DNA of 64,000 nucleotides from Brotonthovivens ammoniilytica (lineage in GTDB: Bacteria > Bacillota > Clostridia > Lachnospirales > Lachnospiraceae): NCBI RefSeq assembly GCF_025566885.1, contig NZ_JAOQJQ010000003.1:1-64000 (forward strand), written 5' to 3'. Positions 19,712 to 27,171 of the stretch are shown in pieces. A model generated the notes under the pieces. It did no database searches and had not been told where the DNA came from. It was given only the letters and a program-made list of their open reading frames with translations. Each line of letters opens with the position of its first letter. Position 1 is the stretch's first letter. A program made the translations under genes and the position numbers.

Positions 19712-21226
19712 TCAGTCTTTTCTGTTTGGGTAATCTATATTGTACTGTTTGATTTTTCTGGATATGGTAGATGCATTAATGTTCAGTTTCCGTCCGGCTT
19801 CTCTTAGGTTGCCGGAAGTTTGCAGCGTATGCTCCAGAAGCTGTTTCTCGAATTCCGCTACAGCTGTATTAAAATCGGAATCTGCCGGAATGGTTTTTTT
19901 CTGGGAAGAAATATTCAGAAGGCTGGTAATGACATCATCTTCCACATGTCCCACGCCGGAGCTGCAAAGGACCAGATATTCAATAATATTTTCCAGTTCC
20001 CGGATATTTCCGGGCCATTTGTACTGCCGCATATAGCCAAACTGCTGCTCTGTTAGAGAGAACGGACGGTTATATTTGGAGGAAAACAGATCAATAAAGT
20101 GTCTGCACAGCGGCTCGATGTCTGCCAGGCGATCTCTGAGAGGCGGAACATGGATAGGAATAACGTTCAAACGATAGTACAAATCCTGCCGAAAGGTTCC
20201 ATTTTCTATTTTTTCTTTTAAATCGGAATTGGTAAGGGCCAGAAAACGAATGTCTAGTTTAATAGGTTTTGTCCCACCGATTCTGGTAATTTCCTGAGAC
20301 TGGATAGCCCGTAGAAGTTTTACCTGAAGATCCATAGGCATATCACCGATTTCATCAAGCATCAGTGTTCCGGTGCTGGCAAGCTCAAATAATCCGGGTT
20401 TTCCTTTGGCGCTGGCGCCGGAAAAGGCTCCTTTTTCATATCCGAATAATTCTGATTCCAGAAGATGAGCAGGGATGGAAGCACAGTTGATTTTTACGAA
20501 GGGTCCGCCGCTGCGGCTGCTGTTTTTATAGATTTCATCTGCAATGACTTCTTTTCCGGCACCGGACTCTCCTGTAATCAGGACAGTAGCGTCGGAGGCG
20601 GCCACATGATGAATCAGAGTCCAGATATTGGCCAGCGTTGTAGTTTTTCCAATCATTTCAGAAGAAAGATTTTCATTGGAATTTGTGTTGATGGTTTTCT
20701 TATCCAGCTGTGAGAGCTCCTGCACAAAGGTATTAAAATCACTTTTTAAAGATTTCAGGGAGACAATGGTGCGGCTGCAGGCAACTACCTGACGCAGCTC
20801 TCCGCTGCTGTTAAAGATGGGGGTGCCTATAACATATCCGGTCTGAGGTTTTCCGGTTTTGTAGGTAGTAGAAAGGCGGAAAGCCGGTTTGCCTGTTTTT
20901 AGCACATCGGGAACAGCGCCGCCGGTATACAGTTTATCCTCTCCGGTAAGCTCCGTGATATTGTGATTTAAAACGTCTTCTTGGGTGATTCCGGTGTTAC
21001 GTGTGTAGGCGGGGTTTACATAAAGTACATTGCCCTGATGATCTGTAATGAAAATACCGTCATCTAATCCGTCTACAATTTCTTTAAAGTCAATGTCTTT
21101 TTTTAGAAAATATTCCAGTTTTTCGTCTATCTGATGCAGATACTGTGATAATTCCGTATCGGCAGCTTTTTCCATGGCCTTCAGGAGTATTTCACGAATT
21201 TCCCGGATAGCAAGATACTGATTCAT
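19712..21226 (-). CDS. Sigma-54-dependent activator (PAS-AAA-Fis)
   Basis: 504 residues. A PAS sensor spans about residues 40-150 (DGLDDGIFITDHQGNVLYVNPAY). The AAA+ domain has Walker A GESGAGKE, the sigma-54 contact loop GAFSGA (for GAFTGA), Walker B LMLDEIGD and the sensor segment REL near WPGNIRELEN. A C-terminal Fis-type helix-turn-helix reads LREAGRKLNINASTISRKI. It opens sigma-54 promoters by ATP hydrolysis after sensing a ligand through PAS. It is the only such regulator in the window, flanked by three sigma-54 promoters, so it is the probable activator of all three. Start at MNQYLAIRE with AGGAGG just upstream. Confidence 0.93.
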   Translation of the reverse strand: MNQYLAIREIREILLKAMEKAADTELSQYLHQIDEKLEYFLKKDIDFKEIVDGLDDGIFITDHQGNVLYVNPAYTRNTGITQEDVLNHNITELTGEDKLYTGGAVPDVLKTGKPAFRLSTTYKTGKPQTGYVIGTPIFNSSGELRQVVACSRTIVSLKSLKSDFNTFVQELSQLDKKTINTNSNENLSSEMIGKTTTLANIWTLIHHVAASDATVLITGESGAGKEVIADEIYKNSSRSGGPFVKINCASIPAHLLESELFGYEKGAFSGASAKGKPGLFELASTGTLMLDEIGDMPMDLQVKLLRAIQSQEITRIGGTKPIKLDIRFLALTNSDLKEKIENGTFRQDLYYRLNVIPIHVPPLRDRLADIEPLCRHFIDLFSSKYNRPFSLTEQQFGYMRQYKWPGNIRELENIIEYLVLCSSGVGHVEDDVITSLLNISSQKKTIPADSDFNTAVAEFEKQLLEHTLQTSGNLREAGRKLNINASTISRKIKQYNIDYPNRKD

Positions 21227-21315
21227 AATGAGTCCTCCTGGTTTAATCGTTATTTTAGTTATTATAGCAAGGTGTAATTTGTTTGTAAATAAATGCGGCA
21301 TCTTTGTTTGATTTC

Positions 21316-21342
21316 TGCAACAGGAGTGCCCGGGATGCAACA
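21316..21342 (+). promoter_or_regulatory. Paired TGCAACA repeats, candidate enhancer upstream of larB
   Basis: TGCAACA at 21316-21322 and again at 21336-21342, two helical turns apart, 50-80 bases before the sigma-54 promoter at 21394. They also lie between larB and the divergent activator gene, so they may serve autoregulation. Confidence 0.5.
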
Positions 21343-21393
21343 AAACGGAAGATATCCGGAGATGAAAATGCCGTAAAACCAGAGAATAAAAAC

Positions 21394-21409
21394 TGGCATG
21401 ATTTTTGCG
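21394..21409 (+). promoter_or_regulatory. Sigma-54 promoter of larB
   Basis: TGGCATG-ATTT-TTGCG with exact GG-N10-GC spacing, 31 bases before the larB start codon. Confidence 0.85.
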
Positions 21410-21439
21410 AATATAATAAATATTATGGAGGCTTAACAG

Positions 21440-22192
21440 ATGGATACGGCATATTTAGAAAAATTATTATATCAGGTAAAAAACAGGGAAATGAGTGTAG
21501 GGCAGGCGTTGGAATCCTTTAAAACACTGCCGTATGAAGATTTGGGTTATGCAAACATTGATCAGCATCGAAATCTTCGTACTGGTCAGGCGGAAGTGAT
21601 TTTCGGGGAAGGAAAAACGCCGGAGCAGATTGCAGGTATTGTTTCTCATATGATAAAAAATAATGAAAGAATTCTGGTAACCAGGGCAGATAAACAGGAT
21701 TATCAGGCCGTAATGCAGACGGTACCTGAAGCTGAGTATGATGAAACCGCACGTATTATTTTAATTGGAGGAAAGCCTGAACCTGTGAAAACAAAAGGGC
21801 CCATTGCTGTTTTGACAGCCGGAACATCGGATATTCCGGTGGCAGAGGAAGCCGCTTTGACTGCAGAGTATCTTGGAAATGAAGTAGACCGGATCTATGA
21901 TGTGGGGGTGGCGGGTATCCACAGATTATTTGGACGGCTGGATCGAATTTTAAAAGCCGATGTTGTGATTGCTATTGCAGGAATGGAGGGAGCACTGGCC
22001 AGTGTTGTAGGGGGACTGGTGCAGGTTCCGGTTATTGCAGTGCCCACAAGTGTGGGTTACGGAGCAAATTTCGGCGGCCTGGCCGCACTGCTTTCTATGC
22101 TGAACTGCTGTGCCAATGGAATTGGTGTTGTAAATATAGATAATGGATATGGTGCGGCCTGCTTGGCATCAAAGATCCGTATTGGAAAATAA
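21440..22192 (+). CDS. larB: LarB, nickel-pincer cofactor synthesis (NaAD carboxylase/hydrolase)
   Basis: 250 residues, normal for LarB. The C-terminal half resembles PurE (AGTSDIPVAEEA, GMEGALASVVGGL, VPTSVGYGANFGG). LarB carboxylates nicotinic acid adenine dinucleotide to the pyridinium-3,5-biscarboxylate mononucleotide, the first step to the nickel-pincer nucleotide used by lactate racemase and related epimerases. LarC, LarE and LarA are not in the window. The sigma-54 promoter places it in the island's regulon. That suggests either a pincer-dependent epimerase in the pathway or a LarB paralogue with another role. Confidence 0.88.
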   Translation: MDTAYLEKLLYQVKNREMSVGQALESFKTLPYEDLGYANIDQHRNLRTGQAEVIFGEGKTPEQIAGIVSHMIKNNERILVTRADKQDYQAVMQTVPEAEYDETARIILIGGKPEPVKTKGPIAVLTAGTSDIPVAEEAALTAEYLGNEVDRIYDVGVAGIHRLFGRLDRILKADVVIAIAGMEGALASVVGGLVQVPVIAVPTSVGYGANFGGLAALLSMLNCCANGIGVVNIDNGYGAACLASKIRIGK

Positions 22193-22216
22193 ATCATTGT
22201 TTTAGGAGGAATACAA

Positions 22217-22537
22217 ATGTCAGAAAATCAGATACATCATCATGAACAGCATCTAGAACAGCATCATCATGCTCATATGCACCCTAACGCAAAAGCAGTT
22301 TCTAACCGGCTGGCCCGGGCCATCGGCCATCTGGAATCCGTAAAAAAGATGGTTGATACCGGAAGAGACTGTTCGGAAGTTCTGATTCAGCTGGCGGCAG
22401 TGCGCTCGGCGATCAATAATGCGGGAAAAGTAATTTTAATGGATCATATTACCCACTGTATCGTGGAGGCAGTGGAAGAAGGAGACCAGAAAGTGGTAGA
22501 TGAACTCAGGGAAGCAGTAAAACAGTTCGTAAAATAG
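22217..22537 (+). CDS. CsoR/RcnR-family metal-sensing repressor with His-rich N-terminus
   Basis: 106 residues of the DUF156 family, all helical. Likely metal ligands are the Cys of GRDCSEVL and the His and Cys of MDHITHC (H-x3-C), the Cys-His-Cys set of CsoR. The first 22 residues contain eleven His (HHHEQHLEQHHHAHMH), which suggests nickel, zinc or copper handling. It begins 24 bases after larB, so it probably shares the sigma-54 transcript. Linking a metal sensor to nickel-cofactor synthesis makes physiological sense, but metal identity is not determined. Confidence 0.88.
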   Translation: MSENQIHHHEQHLEQHHHAHMHPNAKAVSNRLARAIGHLESVKKMVDTGRDCSEVLIQLAAVRSAINNAGKVILMDHITHCIVEAVEEGDQKVVDELREAVKQFVK

Positions 22538-22548
22538 TCACATCTATC

Positions 22549-22567
22549 TATCATAACCAAACTGCAT
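22549..22567 (+). promoter_or_regulatory. 19-base repeated motif upstream of the UroD-like gene, copy 1
   Basis: TATCATAACCAAACTGCAT, identical to 25139-25157. Each copy lies about 90-100 bases before a start codon (22668 and 25248). Probably an operator shared by these two genes, with the LysR protein encoded between them (24068) as best candidate. Confidence 0.65.
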
Positions 22568-22667
22568 GGCAGAATCGGAACAACTCATTTTACAGATATT
22601 TTTCCCTACTTTATACTTGGTATCAGAAGATGATAAATCATAATGCTGATAAACAGGAGGTATAACC

Positions 22668-23786
22668 ATGGGAAAATATGAAGAAAATTTAGAGCGGATT
22701 CGAAAAGCAGTGCGGTGTGAACCGGTGGACCGGATTCCGGTGGCGCCGTGCGCAAATGGTTATATGGCAAAAAGCCAGAATGTACTGATGAAAGATTATA
22801 TTACTGATTTTGACAGAGCCTGCGATGCCAATTTGGCGGAACTGACATCTCTGGATGCGGATGCAACCCAGAATGTAATTTTTTCACCATATCTGCTTGG
22901 AACACAGTGGCTGTCAAAAGCTGCGCTGCCCGGTATTGAGCTGGGAGATGATGAGATGTGGCAGATTGTTGAATGCGAGAATATGAAGTTTGAGGAATAT
23001 GAGGATATTAAAAAAATGGGCTGGGATGCCTGGCAGCAGAAATTTATTGCTGAAAAGTGCAATAATAACTGGGAAAATTTGAAGCCGTTTTTTGAAGCAA
23101 ATCCCCGCTGTTATGAGAAATTTTATCATGCGGGCATTCCATGTATCTGCGATTTTTTAATGATTACTCCATTTGAATATTTCTGTGGCGGACGTTCTCT
23201 GGAAAATTTCTTTATGGATGATCTTATGGAAGAACCGGAGCTGATGCACGAGATTTTTGATATGGTACTGGAGCATAATCTGAAAGCATACCGTCAGCAG
23301 ATTCAGGATACACATGCCTTAGGCGTGTGGATTGGAGGCTGGAGAACAGGCCCGGATCTTGTTTCCCCGGCGATGTTCGATGAATTTGTATGGCCGTCTT
23401 TTAAAGCGTACTATGATCTGTGTATTGAGATGGATGTTATTCCGATGTTCCATCTGGATTCCAACTGGGATCTTGTACTGGAGAAATTTAAACGTCTGGA
23501 AGATAAAACTTATATTCTGGCGCTGGATTCCAAAACAGATATCCGTAAGGCAAGAAAAGTGCTGGGACCCAATGTATGTATTCTTGGAGATGTGCCCTGC
23601 GAATTGATGAGCTTTGGAACTACAGATGAAGTGAAAGAATATGTAACAAAACTGCTGGATGACATCGGCCCATGGGGATGTATTATCGCTACCGGATGCG
23701 ATGTTCCCTCCGATGCAAAACCTGCTAATGTTAAGGCCATGAGTGATGCTGCCCACGAGTATTTAACAACACATCCTCAGAACTAA
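22668..23786 (+). CDS. UroD-superfamily methyltransferase-like protein
   Basis: 372 residues of the uroporphyrinogen decarboxylase fold. Clostridia use many such proteins not for heme but as corrinoid methyltransferases (MtaA/MtbA type), for example in O-demethylation of methoxylated aromatics. Features: N-terminal RCEPVDRIPVAP, MFHLDSNWD near residue 263, LGDVPCELMSFGT near 303, and IIATGCDVPSDAKPAN near 346. No corrinoid protein is adjacent. Together with the shared motif before the symporter gene it could process an imported methylated compound; that is inference. True heme synthesis is unlikely in this context. Confidence 0.82.
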   Translation: MGKYEENLERIRKAVRCEPVDRIPVAPCANGYMAKSQNVLMKDYITDFDRACDANLAELTSLDADATQNVIFSPYLLGTQWLSKAALPGIELGDDEMWQIVECENMKFEEYEDIKKMGWDAWQQKFIAEKCNNNWENLKPFFEANPRCYEKFYHAGIPCICDFLMITPFEYFCGGRSLENFFMDDLMEEPELMHEIFDMVLEHNLKAYRQQIQDTHALGVWIGGWRTGPDLVSPAMFDEFVWPSFKAYYDLCIEMDVIPMFHLDSNWDLVLEKFKRLEDKTYILALDSKTDIRKARKVLGPNVCILGDVPCELMSFGTTDEVKEYVTKLLDDIGPWGCIIATGCDVPSDAKPANVKAMSDAAHEYLTTHPQN

Positions 23787-23840
23787 AATAATATCAGACA
23801 GAATAAAACGTAACAGAAGATCGTTGTGTATATTTTATGA

Positions 23841-23888
23841 AGAGGGTGCCGCTCAATCATCTAATTTGATGATTTTGCGACACCCTCT
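23841..23888. repeat. Long hairpin, GAGGGTGCCGC family
   Basis: AGAGGGTG at one end pairs with CACCCTCT at the other, with inner AATCATC / GATGATT. It shares its opening GAGGGTGCCGC with 4841. It may terminate the UroD-like gene, or be the displaced domain IV end of the intron remnant that follows. Confidence 0.55.
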
Positions 23889-23919
23889 CAATGTTAGATT
23901 ACTACACCGGAAGGGGTGT

Positions 23920-24018
23920 CACTTGTTAAGTTGATTGAACCGCCGTGTACCGAACGGTACGCACGGTGGTGTGAGAGGTCGGAAATTTCTTATTTAGAGA
24001 AATTTCCTCCTACTCGAT
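23920..24018 (+). mobile_element. Group II intron 3' end remnant (domains V and VI)
   Basis: 23937-23970 folds as a domain V hairpin (ACCGCCGTGTACC-GAAC-GGTACGCACGGTGGT in two arms). 23971-24018 forms a domain VI-like stem (GGAAATTTCT / AGAAATTTCC) ending CTACTCGAT, as do many clostridial group II introns. The linker TTGTTAAGTTGATTGAACC is also typical. No reverse transcriptase or 5' intron half lies upstream, so this is a truncated relic between the UroD-like and LysR genes. Confidence 0.7.
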
Positions 24019-24067
24019 CTGCTGTATGTTATGATACTTATATGAAAAGAAAACGGAGGATACAAAG

Positions 24068-24952
24068 ATGAATATGACGCAGATGAAATATTTCATCATG
24101 GCAGCAAAATGTCTGAATTTTACAAAGGCCGCGGATAAGCTTTTTATTACACAGCCTGCTTTAAGCCGGCAGATTGTAGCTATGGAAACGGAGCTGAATA
24201 TGCAGCTGTTTGTAAGAAATAACCGTTCCGTGAAGCTGACGCCGGCAGCTGTGGTTTTACTGGAGGAGTTTGAACGGATTTATAATGAATATAATCTGGC
24301 CATAGCGAAAGCAGCTAACAGTTTTGAAGGAATGAGCGGGGAACTGAATATCGGTATTCTGGAGGGGGCTTATGTAGGAGATTTATTTCCGGAAGTGCTG
24401 CGTCATTTTGCAAGGTTTTATCCTCAGGTGAAAATTAATCTGCGCAATTACAGCTTTAATGCGCTGATTGAAAAATTGTACAGCAATGAACTGGATATGA
24501 TTATTACGTTGAGATTTGATGTAGAAGGAAGAGATAAAATTCAGTTTGAAATAATTGAACATACCAGGGATCATGTAGTTGTGCATAAAGACCACCGGCT
24601 GGCTAATGCCAAATATGTAAAGCTTTCGGATTTTAAAGACGATACAATTATGATGGTATCCACCGAGGATTCAGAGATGTCCCCTAAGCTGATTTTGGAC
24701 AAATGCAAAAGCTGCGGGTTTAATCCCAAGGTGAAGTTCGCTTCTTCTCTTCAGGAGGAAATGCTGTGGGTGGAGGCCGGAGTGGGAGTTTGTATTCTGG
24801 ATACAAGAAACAGCTTATATAAAAATTCTACTGTGAGATTTCTGGAAGTGGACCAGATCAGTGACCCCAGTCTTACCCTGGCGTGGAATGTGGATAAGTA
24901 TAATCCGATGAAAGAGATTTTCCGGGATAATTTTCTGGGCAGGCGGGGTTGA
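24068..24952 (+). CDS. LysR-family regulator
   Basis: 294 residues. Helix-turn-helix at residues 1-60 (AADKLFITQPALSRQIVAME), then a type-2 periplasmic-binding fold. It lies between the UroD-like gene and the symporter, both of which carry an identical 19-base upstream motif. Start preceded by CGGAGGATACAAAG. It resembles the LysR at 28074 (shared TELNxQLFxRxNxxVxLT), so these are probably duplicated along with the target genes. Confidence 0.9.
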   Translation: MNMTQMKYFIMAAKCLNFTKAADKLFITQPALSRQIVAMETELNMQLFVRNNRSVKLTPAAVVLLEEFERIYNEYNLAIAKAANSFEGMSGELNIGILEGAYVGDLFPEVLRHFARFYPQVKINLRNYSFNALIEKLYSNELDMIITLRFDVEGRDKIQFEIIEHTRDHVVVHKDHRLANAKYVKLSDFKDDTIMMVSTEDSEMSPKLILDKCKSCGFNPKVKFASSLQEEMLWVEAGVGVCILDTRNSLYKNSTVRFLEVDQISDPSLTLAWNVDKYNPMKEIFRDNFLGRRG

Positions 24953-25065
24953 GATAGCACAGCGGCGGATAGGCATCTGTTAAGTTTTTTTAATATAAAT
25001 GCAGCAAAGATTACAAAAATGCATGGTGCCATGTAAAAGAGTATTTGTTTTTGAAAATAAAATGG

Positions 25066-25092
25066 AAAAAAGCCGGGTACCTGGCTTTTTTT
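25066..25092 (+). terminator. Terminator before the symporter gene
   Basis: AAAAAAGCC-GGGTACCT-GGCTTTTTTT: a compact hairpin with a T-run, ending the LysR transcript. Confidence 0.85.
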
Positions 25093-25138
25093 GTTTGAGT
25101 TTTTACTGTAATACGCTAAAGAAACCTCAGCAAATTTT

Positions 25139-25157
25139 TATCATAACCAAACTGCAT
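25139..25157 (+). promoter_or_regulatory. 19-base repeated motif upstream of the symporter, copy 2
   Basis: Identical to 22549-22567. Here it is followed by CATCCTGAAATGATGA, giving a possible longer dyad with TATCAT / ATGATGA. Confidence 0.65.
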
Positions 25158-25247
25158 CCTGAAATGATGAATGGGAATTATACAGTGGAATTTAGCAGGA
25201 ATATAATGAAAGAAGCTAAAAACACAGAGAAAGGGTAAGGTGAGGTT

Positions 25248-26714
25248 ATGAACTGGGGAATTTTAGCATTTGTTATTATTTATGAAATTGTTACAGTTGT
25301 TGGAGTGGGGTTGATTATCTCAAGGAAAAATAAGGCAGCCGGAGAGGAAGGGAATTTTGCTCTGGCCGGTAAAGGCCTCCCCACAGCACAGGTTGGAGTA
25401 ACTCTGGCACTGACCATGCTTGGTTCGGCGCATATTTGGGGAACCTGTGAAAATGCGTACGCCATGGGAGCGATCTCTATATGGTTTGGAATCGCATGTA
25501 CCGTTATGATGATTGTTATAACACAGATTACAGGACCATGGGTCAGAAAAATCGGTACAGATACCGTCCCTGATTTATTTGGAAAATTATTTGGCGGTAA
25601 AATGAGGATTCTTACGGCCTGCGTTATGGGGCCCCTGGTATTTGGATGTCTGTGTCTGGAAACACAGTGCATAGCAGTTACATTTGTTGCCTGCACCGGC
25701 TGGTCCTATACAACGGGAGCGATTGTAGGCGGAATTTTCGGTATTCTTTACGTGCTGCTTGCCGGTATGAAAGAGGTGTCCTGGCTGAATATGATTAATG
25801 CGGTATTTATGTATGTGGCATTGATTGTAGCTTTGATTGCAATGTTTGTATATCTGCCAGGTAATGGCTGGGAAGATGTGGCTGCAAATCTCAGCAATAA
25901 TGGACAGGGCTGGATGCTTGATATTTTTGGAAATAAAGATCTGATAATCAACTTTGCAATTCCTACGATCTTTTGTACTTCTATGTTCCAGGGCGTTTCT
26001 CAGATGGGACTGCAGACCTGTATTGCAGCAAAGGATGTAAAAGCAGTAAAGAAATCTATCTGGCTGGCTGGCCCGGTAAACGGATGCTTCTGTATTATTC
26101 CTGCGCTTCTTGGAATGGCAGCACTGGCTCTGGGCTACTTTAAAATCGGCGGAAGCGCTATGATGATGACACCGGCTATGATTCTGGAAGTACTGCCTCA
26201 CTGGGTAGTTGCATTAATCTGTGCATCATTCCTGGGCGCTTTGCTTTCCACATTCGCAATGACGTCCTTATGTCCGGCAACGATTTTTGCATACGATCTG
26301 TACGGCGGCTTGTATAAGCCAAAAGCTTCAGAGAAAGAAAAAACAATTGTTATGCGGATTATGATCGTAATCGTTGGTGTTCTTGCAATTGTACTGAGTA
26401 ATTTCCAGCCAACAGTTGTTACAACCATTAACTGGATTTTCACCTGGGGCGTACCAATGTTCGTTATGATGGTAATCGGACTTTGCTGGAAGAGAAATAC
26501 AAAGGCAGCGGTTATTACATATATTGTGTCATGGATTGCAAATATTTTATGGATTACCTGCGGACTGCAGGATAAACTCGGCATGATGAATTTCCATCAG
26601 GTATATTTATGTACCATTATATCTGTTGTTCTTGGACTTTTACTGACTGCGGTTCTGCCGGGGTCCAAACCGGGATTTTTCAAATTGTCCAAGGAAGAGC
26701 AGAAGGCTTGTTAA
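25248..26714 (+). CDS. Sodium:solute symporter (SSF family)
   Basis: 488 residues, about 13 membrane helices, with the SSF pattern (NFALAGKGLPTAQVGVTLALTMLGSAHIWG; TVPDLFGKLFGGKMR; a long central helix run). SSF proteins import sugars, carboxylates or amino acids with Na+. The substrate is not readable. Its shared upstream motif with the UroD-like gene suggests both act on one compound. Two tiny membrane-protein genes follow at once. Confidence 0.88.
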   Translation: MNWGILAFVIIYEIVTVVGVGLIISRKNKAAGEEGNFALAGKGLPTAQVGVTLALTMLGSAHIWGTCENAYAMGAISIWFGIACTVMMIVITQITGPWVRKIGTDTVPDLFGKLFGGKMRILTACVMGPLVFGCLCLETQCIAVTFVACTGWSYTTGAIVGGIFGILYVLLAGMKEVSWLNMINAVFMYVALIVALIAMFVYLPGNGWEDVAANLSNNGQGWMLDIFGNKDLIINFAIPTIFCTSMFQGVSQMGLQTCIAAKDVKAVKKSIWLAGPVNGCFCIIPALLGMAALALGYFKIGGSAMMMTPAMILEVLPHWVVALICASFLGALLSTFAMTSLCPATIFAYDLYGGLYKPKASEKEKTIVMRIMIVIVGVLAIVLSNFQPTVVTTINWIFTWGVPMFVMMVIGLCWKRNTKAAVITYIVSWIANILWITCGLQDKLGMMNFHQVYLCTIISVVLGLLLTAVLPGSKPGFFKLSKEEQKAC

Positions 26715-26738
26715 TGAAGGAAAAGGAGGCGCATCTGT

Positions 26739-26843
26739 ATGGTAGCTCGTATTGTAATCGAAAGTGTTATTATGGTATTCGGAATTACCATAGCCGGATA
26801 TTTTATCGGAAAACTGTTTAAAGAAGCAGAGAAAGAAGATTAA
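26739..26843 (+). CDS. Tiny membrane protein (34 aa), symporter accessory candidate
   Basis: 34 codons from ATG with GGAGG 9 bases upstream: one hydrophobic helix (VIMVFGITIAGYFIG) and a charged tail (KEAEKED). It starts 24 bases after the symporter stop. Small single-helix partners are known for several sodium symporters, such as MetS for MetP. This is probably analogous. Confidence 0.6.
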   Translation: MVARIVIESVIMVFGITIAGYFIGKLFKEAEKED

Positions 26844-26879
26844 TCACAAAAAGAATTTCAGGTATCAGGAGGGAACGAT

Positions 26880-26990
26880 ATGATCGCAGCGATAACGATG
26901 ACTCAGGGATGGATGATAGGTATTATTGCTCTGATGGCCGTATTTGGGATCTGTGCACTGGTATTTGCGCAGCTGGGCAAGAAAAAATAA
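26880..26990 (+). CDS. Second tiny membrane protein (36 aa)
   Basis: 36 codons, preceded by CAGGAGGGAACGAT. One hydrophobic segment (WMIGIIALMAVFGICALVFAQL) and a KKK end, so the C-terminus is likely inside the cell. It directly follows the first small gene in the same operon and ends before a terminator. Confidence 0.6.
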   Translation: MIAAITMTQGWMIGIIALMAVFGICALVFAQLGKKK

Positions 26991-27057
26991 TATACGCTCC
27001 GCCAGGAGGTGCAGCGATTTGGAATAGAATGTTGTCAGCAAAGCGGACCCGAATCGT

Positions 27058-27090
27058 GCACCAAGTCTCGCTTTTGTGAGACTTGAAATT
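27058..27090. repeat. REP-like palindrome CAAGTCTCGC, copy 1
   Basis: GCACCAAGTCTCGC then GTGAGACTTGAA form a 10-bp stem. A second copy is at 35869-35899, and half-sites with GCGAGACTTGAA or GCGAGACTT occur at 39803 and 51131. Confidence 0.6.
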
Positions 27091-27102
27091 AATAGAGCAA
27101 TT

Positions 27103-27129
27103 ATGGCTCCGGGCTGTGCCCGGAGCCAT
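27103..27129. terminator. Bidirectional terminator
   Basis: Perfect 12-bp GC-rich stem ATGGCTCCGGGC / GCCCGGAGCCAT with a TGT loop, between the convergent symporter operon (+) and hydrolase (-). Confidence 0.85.
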
Positions 27130-27171
27130 TTATCTTATTTGAATCAAGATCTGGAAAAGCTGATTTTACAA

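Noticed and set aside
22668..23786. Heme biosynthesis uroporphyrinogen decarboxylase
   Set aside because: No other heme genes are nearby and the context and sequence fit the methyltransferase-like branch.
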